Positions 7,828 through 15,707 of a stretch of 64,000 nucleotides of DNA are shown here, piece by piece (positions within the stretch are counted from its first letter, which is position 1; every line of letters starts with the position of its first letter). The position numbers and the translations under genes were made by a program. Under the pieces are notes generated by a model. That model saw nothing but the letters and a program-made list of their open reading frames with translations, was not told the origin of the DNA and ran no database searches. Source of the stretch: Streptomyces sp. NBC_01237 (GTDB lineage Bacteria; Actinomycetota; Actinomycetes; Streptomycetales; Streptomycetaceae); NCBI RefSeq assembly GCF_035917275.1, contig NZ_CP108508.1, forward strand, positions 4,030,001 through 4,094,000, given 5' to 3'.

Positions 7828-8670
7828 ATGCTCACCTTTGTGGAAAACTGCTTCTCGCCGCGTACAGCAGCCTTCTTTGACCTGGACAAGACGGTCATTG
7901 CGAAGTCTTCGACTCTGACCTTCAGCAAGTCCTTCTACCAAGGCGGACTGATCAACCGCCGTGCCGTACTGCGCACCGCGTACGCACAGTTCGTGTTCCT
8001 CGCCGGGGGCGCAGATCACGATCAGATGGAGCGGATGCGTGAATATCTCTCCGCCCTCTGCAAGGGATGGAACGTCCAACAGGTCAAGGAGATCGTCGCC
8101 GAGACCCTGCACGAGCTGATCGATCCGATCATCTACGACGAGGCGGCCACCCTCATCGAGGAGCATCACACCGCCGGACGCGATGTGGTCATCGTCTCGA
8201 CCTCGGGCGCCGAGGTCGTGGAACCGATCGGCGAGCTGCTCGGCGCCGACCGGGTTGTCGCCACCCGGATGGTCGTCGGCGACGACGGCTGCTTCACGGG
8301 CGAGGTCGAGTACTACGCGTACGGACCGACCAAGGCCGAGGCCGTCAAGGCGCTCGCGGTGTCGGAGGGGTACGACCTTTCGCGCTGCTACGCCTACAGC
8401 GATTCCGCCACCGATGTGCCGATGCTGGAAGCGGTCGGGCACCCGCACGCGGTCAACCCCGACCGCGCGCTGCGACGCGAAGCGACCCTCAGAGAGTGGC
8501 CGATTCTCGTCTTCGACCGCCCCGTCCGCCTCAAGCAGCGACTGCCCGCCTTCTCGATGCCACCGCGCCCGGCACTCGTGGCAGCGGCGGCGGTCGGGGC
8601 GGCAGCCGTGACCGCGGGGCTGGTCTGGTACGCCAACCGCCGACGCACCGCCGGCGCGCTCTCCGCCTGA
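7828..8670 (+). CDS. HAD-superfamily IB hydrolase (SerB-like), membrane-anchored
   Basis: A 280-aa protein with HAD motif I FFDLDKT (Asp18 and Asp20), a motif II serine in VSTSGAE near residue 130, and motif III YSDSATDVPML near residue 195. The C-terminus carries a single transmembrane helix (LVAAAAVGAAAVTAGLVWYA) and a short Arg-rich tail, so the catalytic domain probably faces the cytoplasm at the membrane. Related to phosphoserine phosphatase and to Rv3661; the substrate is unknown, and lysophospholipid- or glycerophosphate-type substrates are known for other HAD-IB proteins. Flanked by a non-coding RNA on each side. Confidence 0.88.
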   Translation: MLTFVENCFSPRTAAFFDLDKTVIAKSSTLTFSKSFYQGGLINRRAVLRTAYAQFVFLAGGADHDQMERMREYLSALCKGWNVQQVKEIVAETLHELIDPIIYDEAATLIEEHHTAGRDVVIVSTSGAEVVEPIGELLGADRVVATRMVVGDDGCFTGEVEYYAYGPTKAEAVKALAVSEGYDLSRCYAYSDSATDVPMLEAVGHPHAVNPDRALRREATLREWPILVFDRPVRLKQRLPAFSMPPRPALVAAAAVGAAAVTAGLVWYANRRRTAGALSA

Positions 8671-8714
8671 TGGCCGGCCTTCGGCCGACCGCCCGATTCA
8701 CCCTTGTTTGAACC

Positions 8715-9000
8715 TAAAAGTAAAGAAGTGGAGCCAGGGGTTTCCCTTCCCCTGGTACAGGAGTACAAAGGACTCAACGGCCCGCGAGACCAGGGACATC
8801 CGAGAGGATGACCTTTCACGCAGACAAGGCCCCACGGACCGAGCACGAAAGCCGAGCACCCACGCGACGTCGACCCGTCGATTACGGGCCAGCCGCACCA
8901 GGTGACGGGCAAAGCTCCCGACCTGATGGGCATATTTCGAGGACGCTTGGTAACTGGGCGGACGTGCCAGCGGCGGTACCGGTTCCGGTACCGCCGCAAC
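8715..9000 (+). ncRNA. 6S-like / Ms1-type RNA candidate
   Basis: The 418-bp gap between the HAD and Fic-like genes has no plausible reading frame but has strong RNA-like structure. CCAGGGG (8734-8740) pairs with CCCCTGG (8749-8755), and a perfect 13-bp stem at 8970-8997 closes the region as a terminator. The position matches the 6S-like scr3559 RNA of S. coelicolor and MTS2823/Ms1 of mycobacteria (between Rv3661 and Rv3662c). These RNAs bind RNA polymerase and accumulate in stationary phase. Strand is taken from that synteny; both ends are estimated and no promoter was clear. Confidence 0.6.
8970..8997. terminator. Strong palindromic terminator hairpin
   Basis: GCGGCGGTACCGG is followed after TT by its exact reverse complement CCGGTACCGCCGC. 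It could end the upstream rightward RNA, the leftward Fic-like gene, or both. There is no U-tract, as is common in Streptomyces. Confidence 0.7.
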
Positions 9001-9088
9001 CCGTTCCCCTGGCGTCCGGAACCCAGGAACCACGAACCGGCGCCCCTCTCGCCCCGCCCTACGGCCGAAGCATGCGAAGCTTCCGCGC

Positions 9089-9913
9089 CTACGCGGCGCC
9101 GCGCTGCAGCGCCTCACAGACCGCGGTCGATTCCCTGACACCCAGCTCGACCGCGCGTCCGCAGTGCGCGATCCAGGCGGCCATCCCCTCGGGCCTCCCC
9201 GACACATAGCCTTCGAACGCCGCGACATAGGCCGCCCGGCCCTGTTCCGCGTGACCCACTTCGGCGGGGCAGATGGACTTGGGATCCAGCCCGCTGCCGA
9301 TCAGCACGATCCGCTCCGCCGTCCGTGCGACCAAGCCGTTGCTGGAGCCGAAGGGACGCAGGGCGAGCAGTTCACCGTGCACGACCGCGGCGGTGACCAG
9401 CGCCGGGGCCGCACCGCCCGCGATGATCAGCCGCGAAAGACCTTCGAGCCGTCCGGCCACCTCGTCGGCATCAGGCAGCGGCGCCTCGATCAGGGGCTCG
9501 TCGACGGGCTCACCGGCCAGCCGCGGACGTCCGACCGCGTCATCGGGGCCAGCTCCACCGGCCGCCACCAGATGCAGCCGGGCAAGGACCCGCAGCGGCG
9601 ACTGCCGCCAGATGGAGAGCAGTTGACCGGCCTCCGCGGTCAGCCGCAGCGCGGCCCCGACGGTGCGCGCCTCGTCCTCACCCCGGAAGTCGGTGCGCCG
9701 GCGCACCTCCTCCAGATTCCAGTCGGCGCCGGCCAGCGCCGCGGAACCGCGGGAACCCCGCAGCGCCGCTTCGGCGGTGACCTCATTGCTGCGACGACGC
9801 ATCACGCGGTGACCGTAGACCCGGTCCACGGCCTTGCGTACGGAGTCCACGGCGTCGGCGACCCCGGGGAGGGCACCGAGGGCGGCAAGCGGATCTGAGG
9901 CAGTCGTACTCAT
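9089..9913 (-). CDS. Fic-like protein with degenerate catalytic motif
   Basis: A 274-aa protein that aligns best, by eye, with the Fic fold. The region HGELLALRPFGSSNGLVARTAERI (residues about 178-200) sits where Fic proteins have HPFx(D/E)GNGRxxR, but the catalytic His is Arg, the Asp/Glu is Ser and the motif Arg is Leu. AMP-transfer activity is therefore unlikely; it may be a binding or regulatory derivative. Orthologues in Streptomyces have been labelled 'oxidoreductase', for which I see no nucleotide-binding motif. The gene converges on the ncRNA region; a TAGCCT box lies 8 nt before the ATG, suggesting a leaderless or near-leaderless mRNA. Confidence 0.7.
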   Translation of the reverse strand: MSTTASDPLAALGALPGVADAVDSVRKAVDRVYGHRVMRRRSNEVTAEAALRGSRGSAALAGADWNLEEVRRRTDFRGEDEARTVGAALRLTAEAGQLLSIWRQSPLRVLARLHLVAAGGAGPDDAVGRPRLAGEPVDEPLIEAPLPDADEVAGRLEGLSRLIIAGGAAPALVTAAVVHGELLALRPFGSSNGLVARTAERIVLIGSGLDPKSICPAEVGHAEQGRAAYVAAFEGYVSGRPEGMAAWIAHCGRAVELGVRESTAVCEALQRGAA

Positions 9914-10015
9914 AAGTAGCGAGGCTACGCGCCCCCTACACCCTTACCGCCTTGGAGTGGTCTTCTTCACGAACCATGGCAGCGGAACGCGCTCATCCGG
10001 CTACCCTAGGTGAAC

Positions 10016-11011
10016 ATGAAGATCGCTTTCGTCGGGAAGGGCGGCAGCGGCAAGACGACGCTGTCCTCGCTCTTCATCCGCCACCTCGCTGCCAATGAAG
10101 CCCATGTCGTCGCAGTGGACGCCGACATCAACCAGCACCTCGGAGTCGCACTCGGGCTCGACGAGGAGGAAGCGGCCGCGCTGCCCGCCATGGGCGCGCA
10201 GCTGCCCCTCATCAAGGACTATCTGCGGGGAAGCAACCCCCGCATCGCCTCCGCCGAGACGATGATCAAGACGACGCCGCCCGGCGAGGGATCGCGGCTG
10301 CTGCGCGTCCGCGAGGACAACCCGGTCTACGACGCCTGCGCGCGTACGGTCCGGCTGGACGACGGGGACATCCGGCTGATGGCCACCGGCCCGTTCACCG
10401 AGTCCGACCTCGGTGTGGCCTGCTACCACTCCAAGGTCGGGGCGGTCGAGCTCTGCCTCAACCACCTGATCGACGGTCCGGACGAGTACGTCGTGGTCGA
10501 CATGACCGCGGGGTCGGACTCCTTCGCCTCCGGGATGTTCACCCGCTTCGACATGACGTTCCTGGTCGCGGAACCGACCAGGAAGGGGGTGTCGGTGTAC
10601 CGCCAGTACAAGGAGTACGCGCGGGACTTCGGCATCGCCCTGAAGGTCATCGGAAACAAGGTGCAGGGTCAGGACGATCTGAACTTCCTGCGCGCGGAGG
10701 TCGGCGACGATCTGCTCGTCGGGGTGGGCCACTCCGACTGGGTCCGGGCGATGGAGAAGGGCCGCCCGTCCCGGTTCGAGCTGCTGGAGGCGGACAACCG
10801 GATGGCACTTCAGGCCCTGCAGGACGCCGCGGAGGACTCGTACGAACTGCGCGACTGGGAGCGCTACACACGGCAGATGGTGCACTTCCACCTGAAGAAC
10901 GCGGAGAGCTGGGGCAACGAGAAGACGGGCGCCGACCTGGCCGCGCAGGTCGACCCCGCCTTCGTGCTCGACGAGCATCACGCGACGACGGGCGTCGCGG
11001 CACCCGCGTAG
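10016..11011 (+). CDS. CooC/MinD-like P-loop ATPase
   Basis: A 331-aa protein starting MKIAFVGKGGSGKTT, with a deviant Walker A (GKGGSGKTT) at residues 8-16, VDADINQHLG at about 36-45, a switch-type VVVDMTAGSD near residue 163, and FLVAEPTRKGVSVYRQ after it. This is the CooC/ParA/MinD class of dimeric ATPases, which insert nickel, position complexes or partition cargo. No metalloenzyme operon is nearby, so the client is unknown. A GTG six bases upstream (10010) is an alternative start; a TACCCT box at 10002-10007 would fit a leaderless mRNA. Confidence 0.8.
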   Translation: MKIAFVGKGGSGKTTLSSLFIRHLAANEAHVVAVDADINQHLGVALGLDEEEAAALPAMGAQLPLIKDYLRGSNPRIASAETMIKTTPPGEGSRLLRVREDNPVYDACARTVRLDDGDIRLMATGPFTESDLGVACYHSKVGAVELCLNHLIDGPDEYVVVDMTAGSDSFASGMFTRFDMTFLVAEPTRKGVSVYRQYKEYARDFGIALKVIGNKVQGQDDLNFLRAEVGDDLLVGVGHSDWVRAMEKGRPSRFELLEADNRMALQALQDAAEDSYELRDWERYTRQMVHFHLKNAESWGNEKTGADLAAQVDPAFVLDEHHATTGVAAPA

Positions 11012-11015
11012 TGGT

Positions 11016-11057
11016 GGACGCCGGACCGGCCGGGTGAGTCCGGCCGGTCCGGCGTCC
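11016..11057. terminator. Bidirectional terminator hairpin
   Basis: A perfect 18-bp stem (GGACGCCGGACCGGCCGG with its reverse complement) around a GTGAGT loop, placed exactly between two convergent genes. Confidence 0.85.
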
Positions 11058-11118
11058 CGGGTATGCCGCAGATGCCCGTGCGGGGACATCCGAGCCCGGC
11101 GGGATCGAAAGGAACGCC

Positions 11119-12498
11119 CTAACCGGCGCTCCGGTCAGCCGACTTCGCGTGGGCGGCCTCGGCCTCACCCTTGTCCGCGGGCTTGCCGGCCCCGCCCTTC
11201 TCCGCGGGCTGGTCCGCACCCTTGTCCGCGGGCTTGGCGGGAGCGGTCCGGGCCGAGAGGTAGGCCGGCCAGCCCCCCTTGGGCGCCTGGCCGACACCGA
11301 GAGTGGTGAGCTTGGCCAGTGCCGCCGGGTCCTGCGCGTCCAGCCAGTCGGCCAGCTGCCGGAAGGACACGCAGCGCACGCCTTCCTTGGTGCAGACGTT
11401 CTTGATGGTCTCCTCGATGGCACGCATATACGTGCCGCCGTTCCAGGACTCGAAGTGGTTGCCGATGATCAGCGGGGCGCGGTTGCCGTTGTACGAGCGG
11501 TCGAATGCCTGGAGCAGACCGTCACGCATCTGGTCGCCCCAGTACTCGTGCTGGTCCGGGTCGCCCTGGGTCGTACCGGACTGGTTGAACATGAAGTTGT
11601 AGTCCATCGAGAGGGTCTCGAAGTCGCGGCCCGGCACCGGGACGAGCTGGAGCGGGAGGTCCCAGACGCCGCCCTTCTTCTCTGGCCAGACCTGGTTGCC
11701 GACGCCGCTGGAGTCGTAGCGGAAGCCCATCGTCCGGGCTGCGGCGACCATGTTCTTCTGCCCTTCGAGGCAGGGGGTGCGACCGCCGACGAGCTCCTTG
11801 TCGTAGTCGAAGGGCAGGGGCGCTTCCGCCTTGAGCTCCGGGGTATTGGTCTTCCAGTTCTTGATGAAGGACTTGGCCTGGTTGATCTCGCTCTTCCACT
11901 CCTCCACGGACCAGGTCCCCACCCCGCCGTCCTTGCCGCAGAAGTGGCCGTTGAAGTGGGTGCCGATCTCGTTGCCGTCCTGCCAGGCGGCACGCACCTC
12001 GTTGAGGGTGTCGCGGATTCCCTCGGTGTCGTTGAAGCCGATGTCGGAGCGGCCGGCCGAGTGCTTGGGCGGGTCGTAGAGGGTCTTCTTCTCCTCCGGG
12101 AGCAGGTACACGCCGCTGAGGAAGTAGGTCATGCTGGCGTTGTACCTCTTGGCGACACCGCGGAAGTGCGAGAAGAGCTTCTGGCTGTCCTCCCCCGCAC
12201 CGTCCCAGGAGAACACCACGAACTGCGGAGGCTTCTGACCGGGCGCCATCCGCTTGGCCACCGGGAGCTTCGGCTGGACACCGGTGAAGGCGGTCGAGCC
12301 GTCGCCGATGAGCTTGACCGCGTTCTTGGGGGCGCCGCCAGGGCCTTTCTGCTTGGCTTCCGGGGCCTTCTTCTCGGCGCCGGAGCCGGGCGCCCGGGAA
12401 CCGGTGTCACCGGATTCCGGACCGGAACAGCCCGCGAGTCCCGCGATCAGCGCCGTGGCCGTGAGGCCCACGGCGATCCTTTTCGTGGCGGCCATCAT
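11119..12498 (-). CDS. Lipoprotein polysaccharide deacetylase-like protein
   Basis: A 459-aa exported lipoprotein. I start at the first of two ATGs (MMAATKRI), preceded by AGGGTGGGCGG. A signal peptide ends in the lipobox LAGC near residue 23. The catalytic-like core has FVVFSWDGAG (the metal-Asp position of carbohydrate esterase 4) near residue 95 and the HxxxH-type pair in GTHFNGHFCG near residue 180, then a long region ending SFRQLADWLDAQDP. The C-terminal tail repeats KPADKG-type lysine/alanine units and may interact with wall polymers. It probably deacetylates a cell-envelope polysaccharide, but substrate and activity are inferred. Confidence 0.75.
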   Translation of the reverse strand: MMAATKRIAVGLTATALIAGLAGCSGPESGDTGSRAPGSGAEKKAPEAKQKGPGGAPKNAVKLIGDGSTAFTGVQPKLPVAKRMAPGQKPPQFVVFSWDGAGEDSQKLFSHFRGVAKRYNASMTYFLSGVYLLPEEKKTLYDPPKHSAGRSDIGFNDTEGIRDTLNEVRAAWQDGNEIGTHFNGHFCGKDGGVGTWSVEEWKSEINQAKSFIKNWKTNTPELKAEAPLPFDYDKELVGGRTPCLEGQKNMVAAARTMGFRYDSSGVGNQVWPEKKGGVWDLPLQLVPVPGRDFETLSMDYNFMFNQSGTTQGDPDQHEYWGDQMRDGLLQAFDRSYNGNRAPLIIGNHFESWNGGTYMRAIEETIKNVCTKEGVRCVSFRQLADWLDAQDPAALAKLTTLGVGQAPKGGWPAYLSARTAPAKPADKGADQPAEKGGAGKPADKGEAEAAHAKSADRSAG

Positions 12499-12782
12499 CC
12501 GCCCACCCTCTTCCTTGCAGGTTATTCGCGTCGAAGTGCCGACAAGCGCGGTCAAAGTCGCACGCAGCCCTGCAAGCCACAGGCGACAGGCCGTATGAAA
12601 AGACGCTTATTCACTTGAATGGGTGATTCGATGGCCCATTTGCCCTAAATGTGAGACATGCGACTTTACTCTGCATTACGATTCGTTTACTGAGAGTTGA
12701 GAAATCCCGCTGCTGCACGCCGTGACCCACGGCCGCGTCCCCCACACCCCCGCGACCGCGCTGCCCCGGAGGAGACGGGAAC

Positions 12783-15443
12783 ATGTCTGCCTGCGTCCCC
12801 ACTCGTCATGAACGAACCCCCAGCTCGCGCCCTCCCCGCGCCTCGGGAGTCAAGCGCCCCCACAGCCCGCCGCCCGGTGGGCGCCGATTCCGTATCGCGG
12901 GCGCGGATGTGTCCGCATCGATCACTGTTTTCCTTATCGCCGTCCCGATGTCCCTCGGCCTGGCCGTCGCCATCGACGCACCGCTGTCCGCCGGTCTGGT
13001 CTCCGCGGCCATCGGCGGGATCGTCGCCGGGCTGCTCGGCGGGACCCCTCTCCAGGTCAGCGGCCCTTCTGCCGGACTGACCGTGGTCACAGCCGAGTTG
13101 ATCCAGATCTACGGCTGGCGCACGACCTGCGCCATCACCATCGGCGCCGGCCTCCTTCAGATCCTGCTGGGCTCCCTGCGCGCGGCCCGCAGCGCACTGG
13201 CCGTCAGCCCCGCCATCGTGCACGGCACGCTCGCCGGTATCGGTGTGGCCATCGCCCTCGCTCAGCTGCACATCGTGCTCGGCGGTTCACCCCAGAGCTC
13301 GGCCATGGGCAACGCCCTTTCGCTGCCCGCCCAGTTGGCCCGGCTCAGTCCGGCCGCCCCGGTGATCGGTGCGCTGACCATCGCCGTCCTGGTGCTGTGG
13401 CCACGGCTGCCGGGGCGTGCCGGGAGAGCGGTACGGAGAATTCCGGCCGCGCTCGCCTCGGTGGTGATCGCCACGGCGGTGGCCGCCGCGGTGACGCCCC
13501 GGATCGCCCGGGTCGATCTGCCGTCCTGGCGCTCGCACGCCCTGGCCGAGCTGCCCCAGGGCCCCGTACTGGCCCTGGCCACAGCGGTGTTCACGGTGAT
13601 GCTGGTGGCCAGCCTGGAGTCACTGCTCGCCGCGGTGGCCGTGGACAAACTGACCGCCGAGCGTGCGGCGAACCAGGCCGACCGCGCGTCGGAGGAGGCT
13701 CCCTCCCTGTCCGGCCCGCCGGCCGCCCAGGCGTCCGATCCGTCGCCCGCCCGTCCAGCCGCCCCGGACCCCCCTCGGACCTCCCAGGTGACCGCCGAGC
13801 AGTCCGGTCAGCCACCCGCTCCCGTCCAACGCTCCGATCTCGACCGCGAGTTGCGCGGGCAGGGCATCGCCAATGCGCTCGCGGGACTGCTCGGCGGGCT
13901 TCCGGTGTCCGGCGGCGCGGTCCGCAGTTCGGCCAACGTGCGGGCCGGGGCGACCAGCCGTGCCGCCACCGTGCTGCACGGCGTCTGGGTACTGCTCGCG
14001 GCGGCGCTGCTCGTCACGGTGCTCGAATGGATTCCGCTGGCCGCCCTCGCCGCCCTGGTGATGGTCGTCGGCATCCAGATGGTGAGCTTCGCCCACATCC
14101 GCAACGTCCATAAACACCGGGAGTTCCTGGTGTACGGGGCGACGATCACGGGCGTGCTCGTCTTCGGTGTGCTCAAGGGCGTGGCGATCGGTATCGCCGT
14201 GGCCGTGGCCGTCGCGCTGCATCGGCTGGCCCGTACCAGAATCACGGTGAGCGAGCAGAACGGCCGGCATCTGGTGATCGTGCGCGGTCAGCTGACCTTT
14301 CTGGCCGTCCCGCGCCTCACCCGGACGCTCGGCCAGCTTCCGCAGGGGGTCGACGCCACCGTCGAGCTGGACGGGTTCTTCATGGACCACGGGGCGTACG
14401 AGGCCATCCAGGACTGGCGCACCGCTCAGCTCGCCCAGGGCGGACGGATCGTCTTCACCGGGAGATCGGGCAGCCGCATCGCCGAACCGGCCGCGGCGGC
14501 GCATTCCTGCTGCCGCCCCTGGACCCCGTGGCGCAATCACGACTGCCATGACCGCCCCACACAGCCCACCACCGCCGCCGACACGCTCCACGAGCCCGGC
14601 ATCGGCGCCCTCGGCAACGCCGCCGGGGCGGGAGCCATCGGATCCGCCGACGGCGCCACGGACACGATGCGCCCGACCGGGGCCCAGCGCCTGCTCAGCG
14701 GCCTCAGCTCGTTCCAGCGCAATACGGCACCGCTGGTGCGCGAGGAGCTGGCCAGGCTCGCCGCCGAGGGTCAGCGCCCCTCCCAGCTCTTCATCACCTG
14801 CGCCGACTCCCGCCTGGTCACCAGCATGATCACGTCCAGTGGTCCGGGTGACCTCTTCACCGTGCGCAATGTCGGCAACCTGGTCCCCACCCCGGACATC
14901 GAATCACCGGAGAGCGGCGACGACTCGGTGGCCGCGGCGATCGAGTACGCGGTGGACGTGCTGAGGGTCGAGTCCATCACCGTCTGCGGGCACTCCGGCT
15001 GCGGGGCCATGCACGCCCTGCTCAACGCCGGTCCCGAGACCCCCAGGACGCCGTTGTGGCGCTGGCTGCGGTACGGGCTGCCGAGCCTGGAGCGGATGGC
15101 GTCCCGCCATCATTCCTGGGCGCGGATCTCCGGCCGGCTGCCCACCGATGCGGTGGAACAGCTCTGTCTCACCAACGTGGTTCAGCAGTTGGAGCATCTT
15201 CGGGCGCACGAGGCGGTGGCGCGACGGCTCGCGGAAGGCACGCTGCAGCTGCACGGCATGTACTTCCATGTCGGCGAGGCGCAGGCATATCTGCTGACCG
15301 AGGGTTCCAGTTCCGGTACGGGGCCCGATGAGGTCTTCGACCGGGTCGGGCCGGGCGCCGATCCGGATATGCCCGCCGGTCCACCCGCCACCCCGTTCAT
15401 CGACCCCTCCGGTCCGGGCGAGTTGGAACGTACCCACGTCTGA
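12783..15443 (+). CDS. SulP-family anion transporter fused to beta-carbonic anhydrase
   Basis: An 886-aa fusion, ATG start with GGAGGAGACGGGAAC upstream. Residues about 40-480 form a SulP transporter (ADVSASITVFLIAVPMSLGLA at TM1, GGTPLQVSGPSAGLT, LVASLESLLAAVAVDKLT), interrupted by a Pro/Ser/Ala-rich loop of about 55 residues. Residues about 490-560 are a STAS-like domain. From about residue 620 there is a beta-carbonic anhydrase with zinc and dyad residues CADSR (about 671-675) and HSGC (about 736-739). The plausible function is bicarbonate (or sulfate) transport coupled to CO2/bicarbonate interconversion. Such fusions are known in several bacteria. All zinc-site residues are intact. Confidence 0.93.
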   Translation: MSACVPTRHERTPSSRPPRASGVKRPHSPPPGGRRFRIAGADVSASITVFLIAVPMSLGLAVAIDAPLSAGLVSAAIGGIVAGLLGGTPLQVSGPSAGLTVVTAELIQIYGWRTTCAITIGAGLLQILLGSLRAARSALAVSPAIVHGTLAGIGVAIALAQLHIVLGGSPQSSAMGNALSLPAQLARLSPAAPVIGALTIAVLVLWPRLPGRAGRAVRRIPAALASVVIATAVAAAVTPRIARVDLPSWRSHALAELPQGPVLALATAVFTVMLVASLESLLAAVAVDKLTAERAANQADRASEEAPSLSGPPAAQASDPSPARPAAPDPPRTSQVTAEQSGQPPAPVQRSDLDRELRGQGIANALAGLLGGLPVSGGAVRSSANVRAGATSRAATVLHGVWVLLAAALLVTVLEWIPLAALAALVMVVGIQMVSFAHIRNVHKHREFLVYGATITGVLVFGVLKGVAIGIAVAVAVALHRLARTRITVSEQNGRHLVIVRGQLTFLAVPRLTRTLGQLPQGVDATVELDGFFMDHGAYEAIQDWRTAQLAQGGRIVFTGRSGSRIAEPAAAAHSCCRPWTPWRNHDCHDRPTQPTTAADTLHEPGIGALGNAAGAGAIGSADGATDTMRPTGAQRLLSGLSSFQRNTAPLVREELARLAAEGQRPSQLFITCADSRLVTSMITSSGPGDLFTVRNVGNLVPTPDIESPESGDDSVAAAIEYAVDVLRVESITVCGHSGCGAMHALLNAGPETPRTPLWRWLRYGLPSLERMASRHHSWARISGRLPTDAVEQLCLTNVVQQLEHLRAHEAVARRLAEGTLQLHGMYFHVGEAQAYLLTEGSSSGTGPDEVFDRVGPGADPDMPAGPPATPFIDPSGPGELERTHV

Positions 15444-15609
15444 ACCGGACACACCCCCAGTCCGTGAGACCTTGTGATCCCGCTTCCTACCAGGACAACG
15501 CGTTGCCCCTGGGGATCGTGCGGTGCCGTGAGGTGCCCGTGCGACCCCGCCAAGGAGCCGTGCGAGGTCCCTGCCGGGAGCGGGATCGTGCCTCCATACA
15601 CGAAGACAC

Positions 15610-15665
15610 AGGTCTAAACCAATTCCCGGCAGACACTTGTCACCTGGCCCTTGGCCTGATGAGCT
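15610..15665 (+). promoter_or_regulatory. Candidate acsA promoter with DasR-like box
   Basis: AGGTCTAAACCA (15610-15621) matches the DasR-responsive consensus TGGTCTAGACCA at 10 of 12 positions. TTGTCA (15637-15642), 17 bp, then TGAGCT (15660-15665) is a weak -35/-10 pair. Both elements are eye-ball matches only. Confidence 0.3.
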
Positions 15666-15707
15666 ATGCCCCGGGACACAACGGACACCCTGGGACTGGG
15701 AGAAGTC

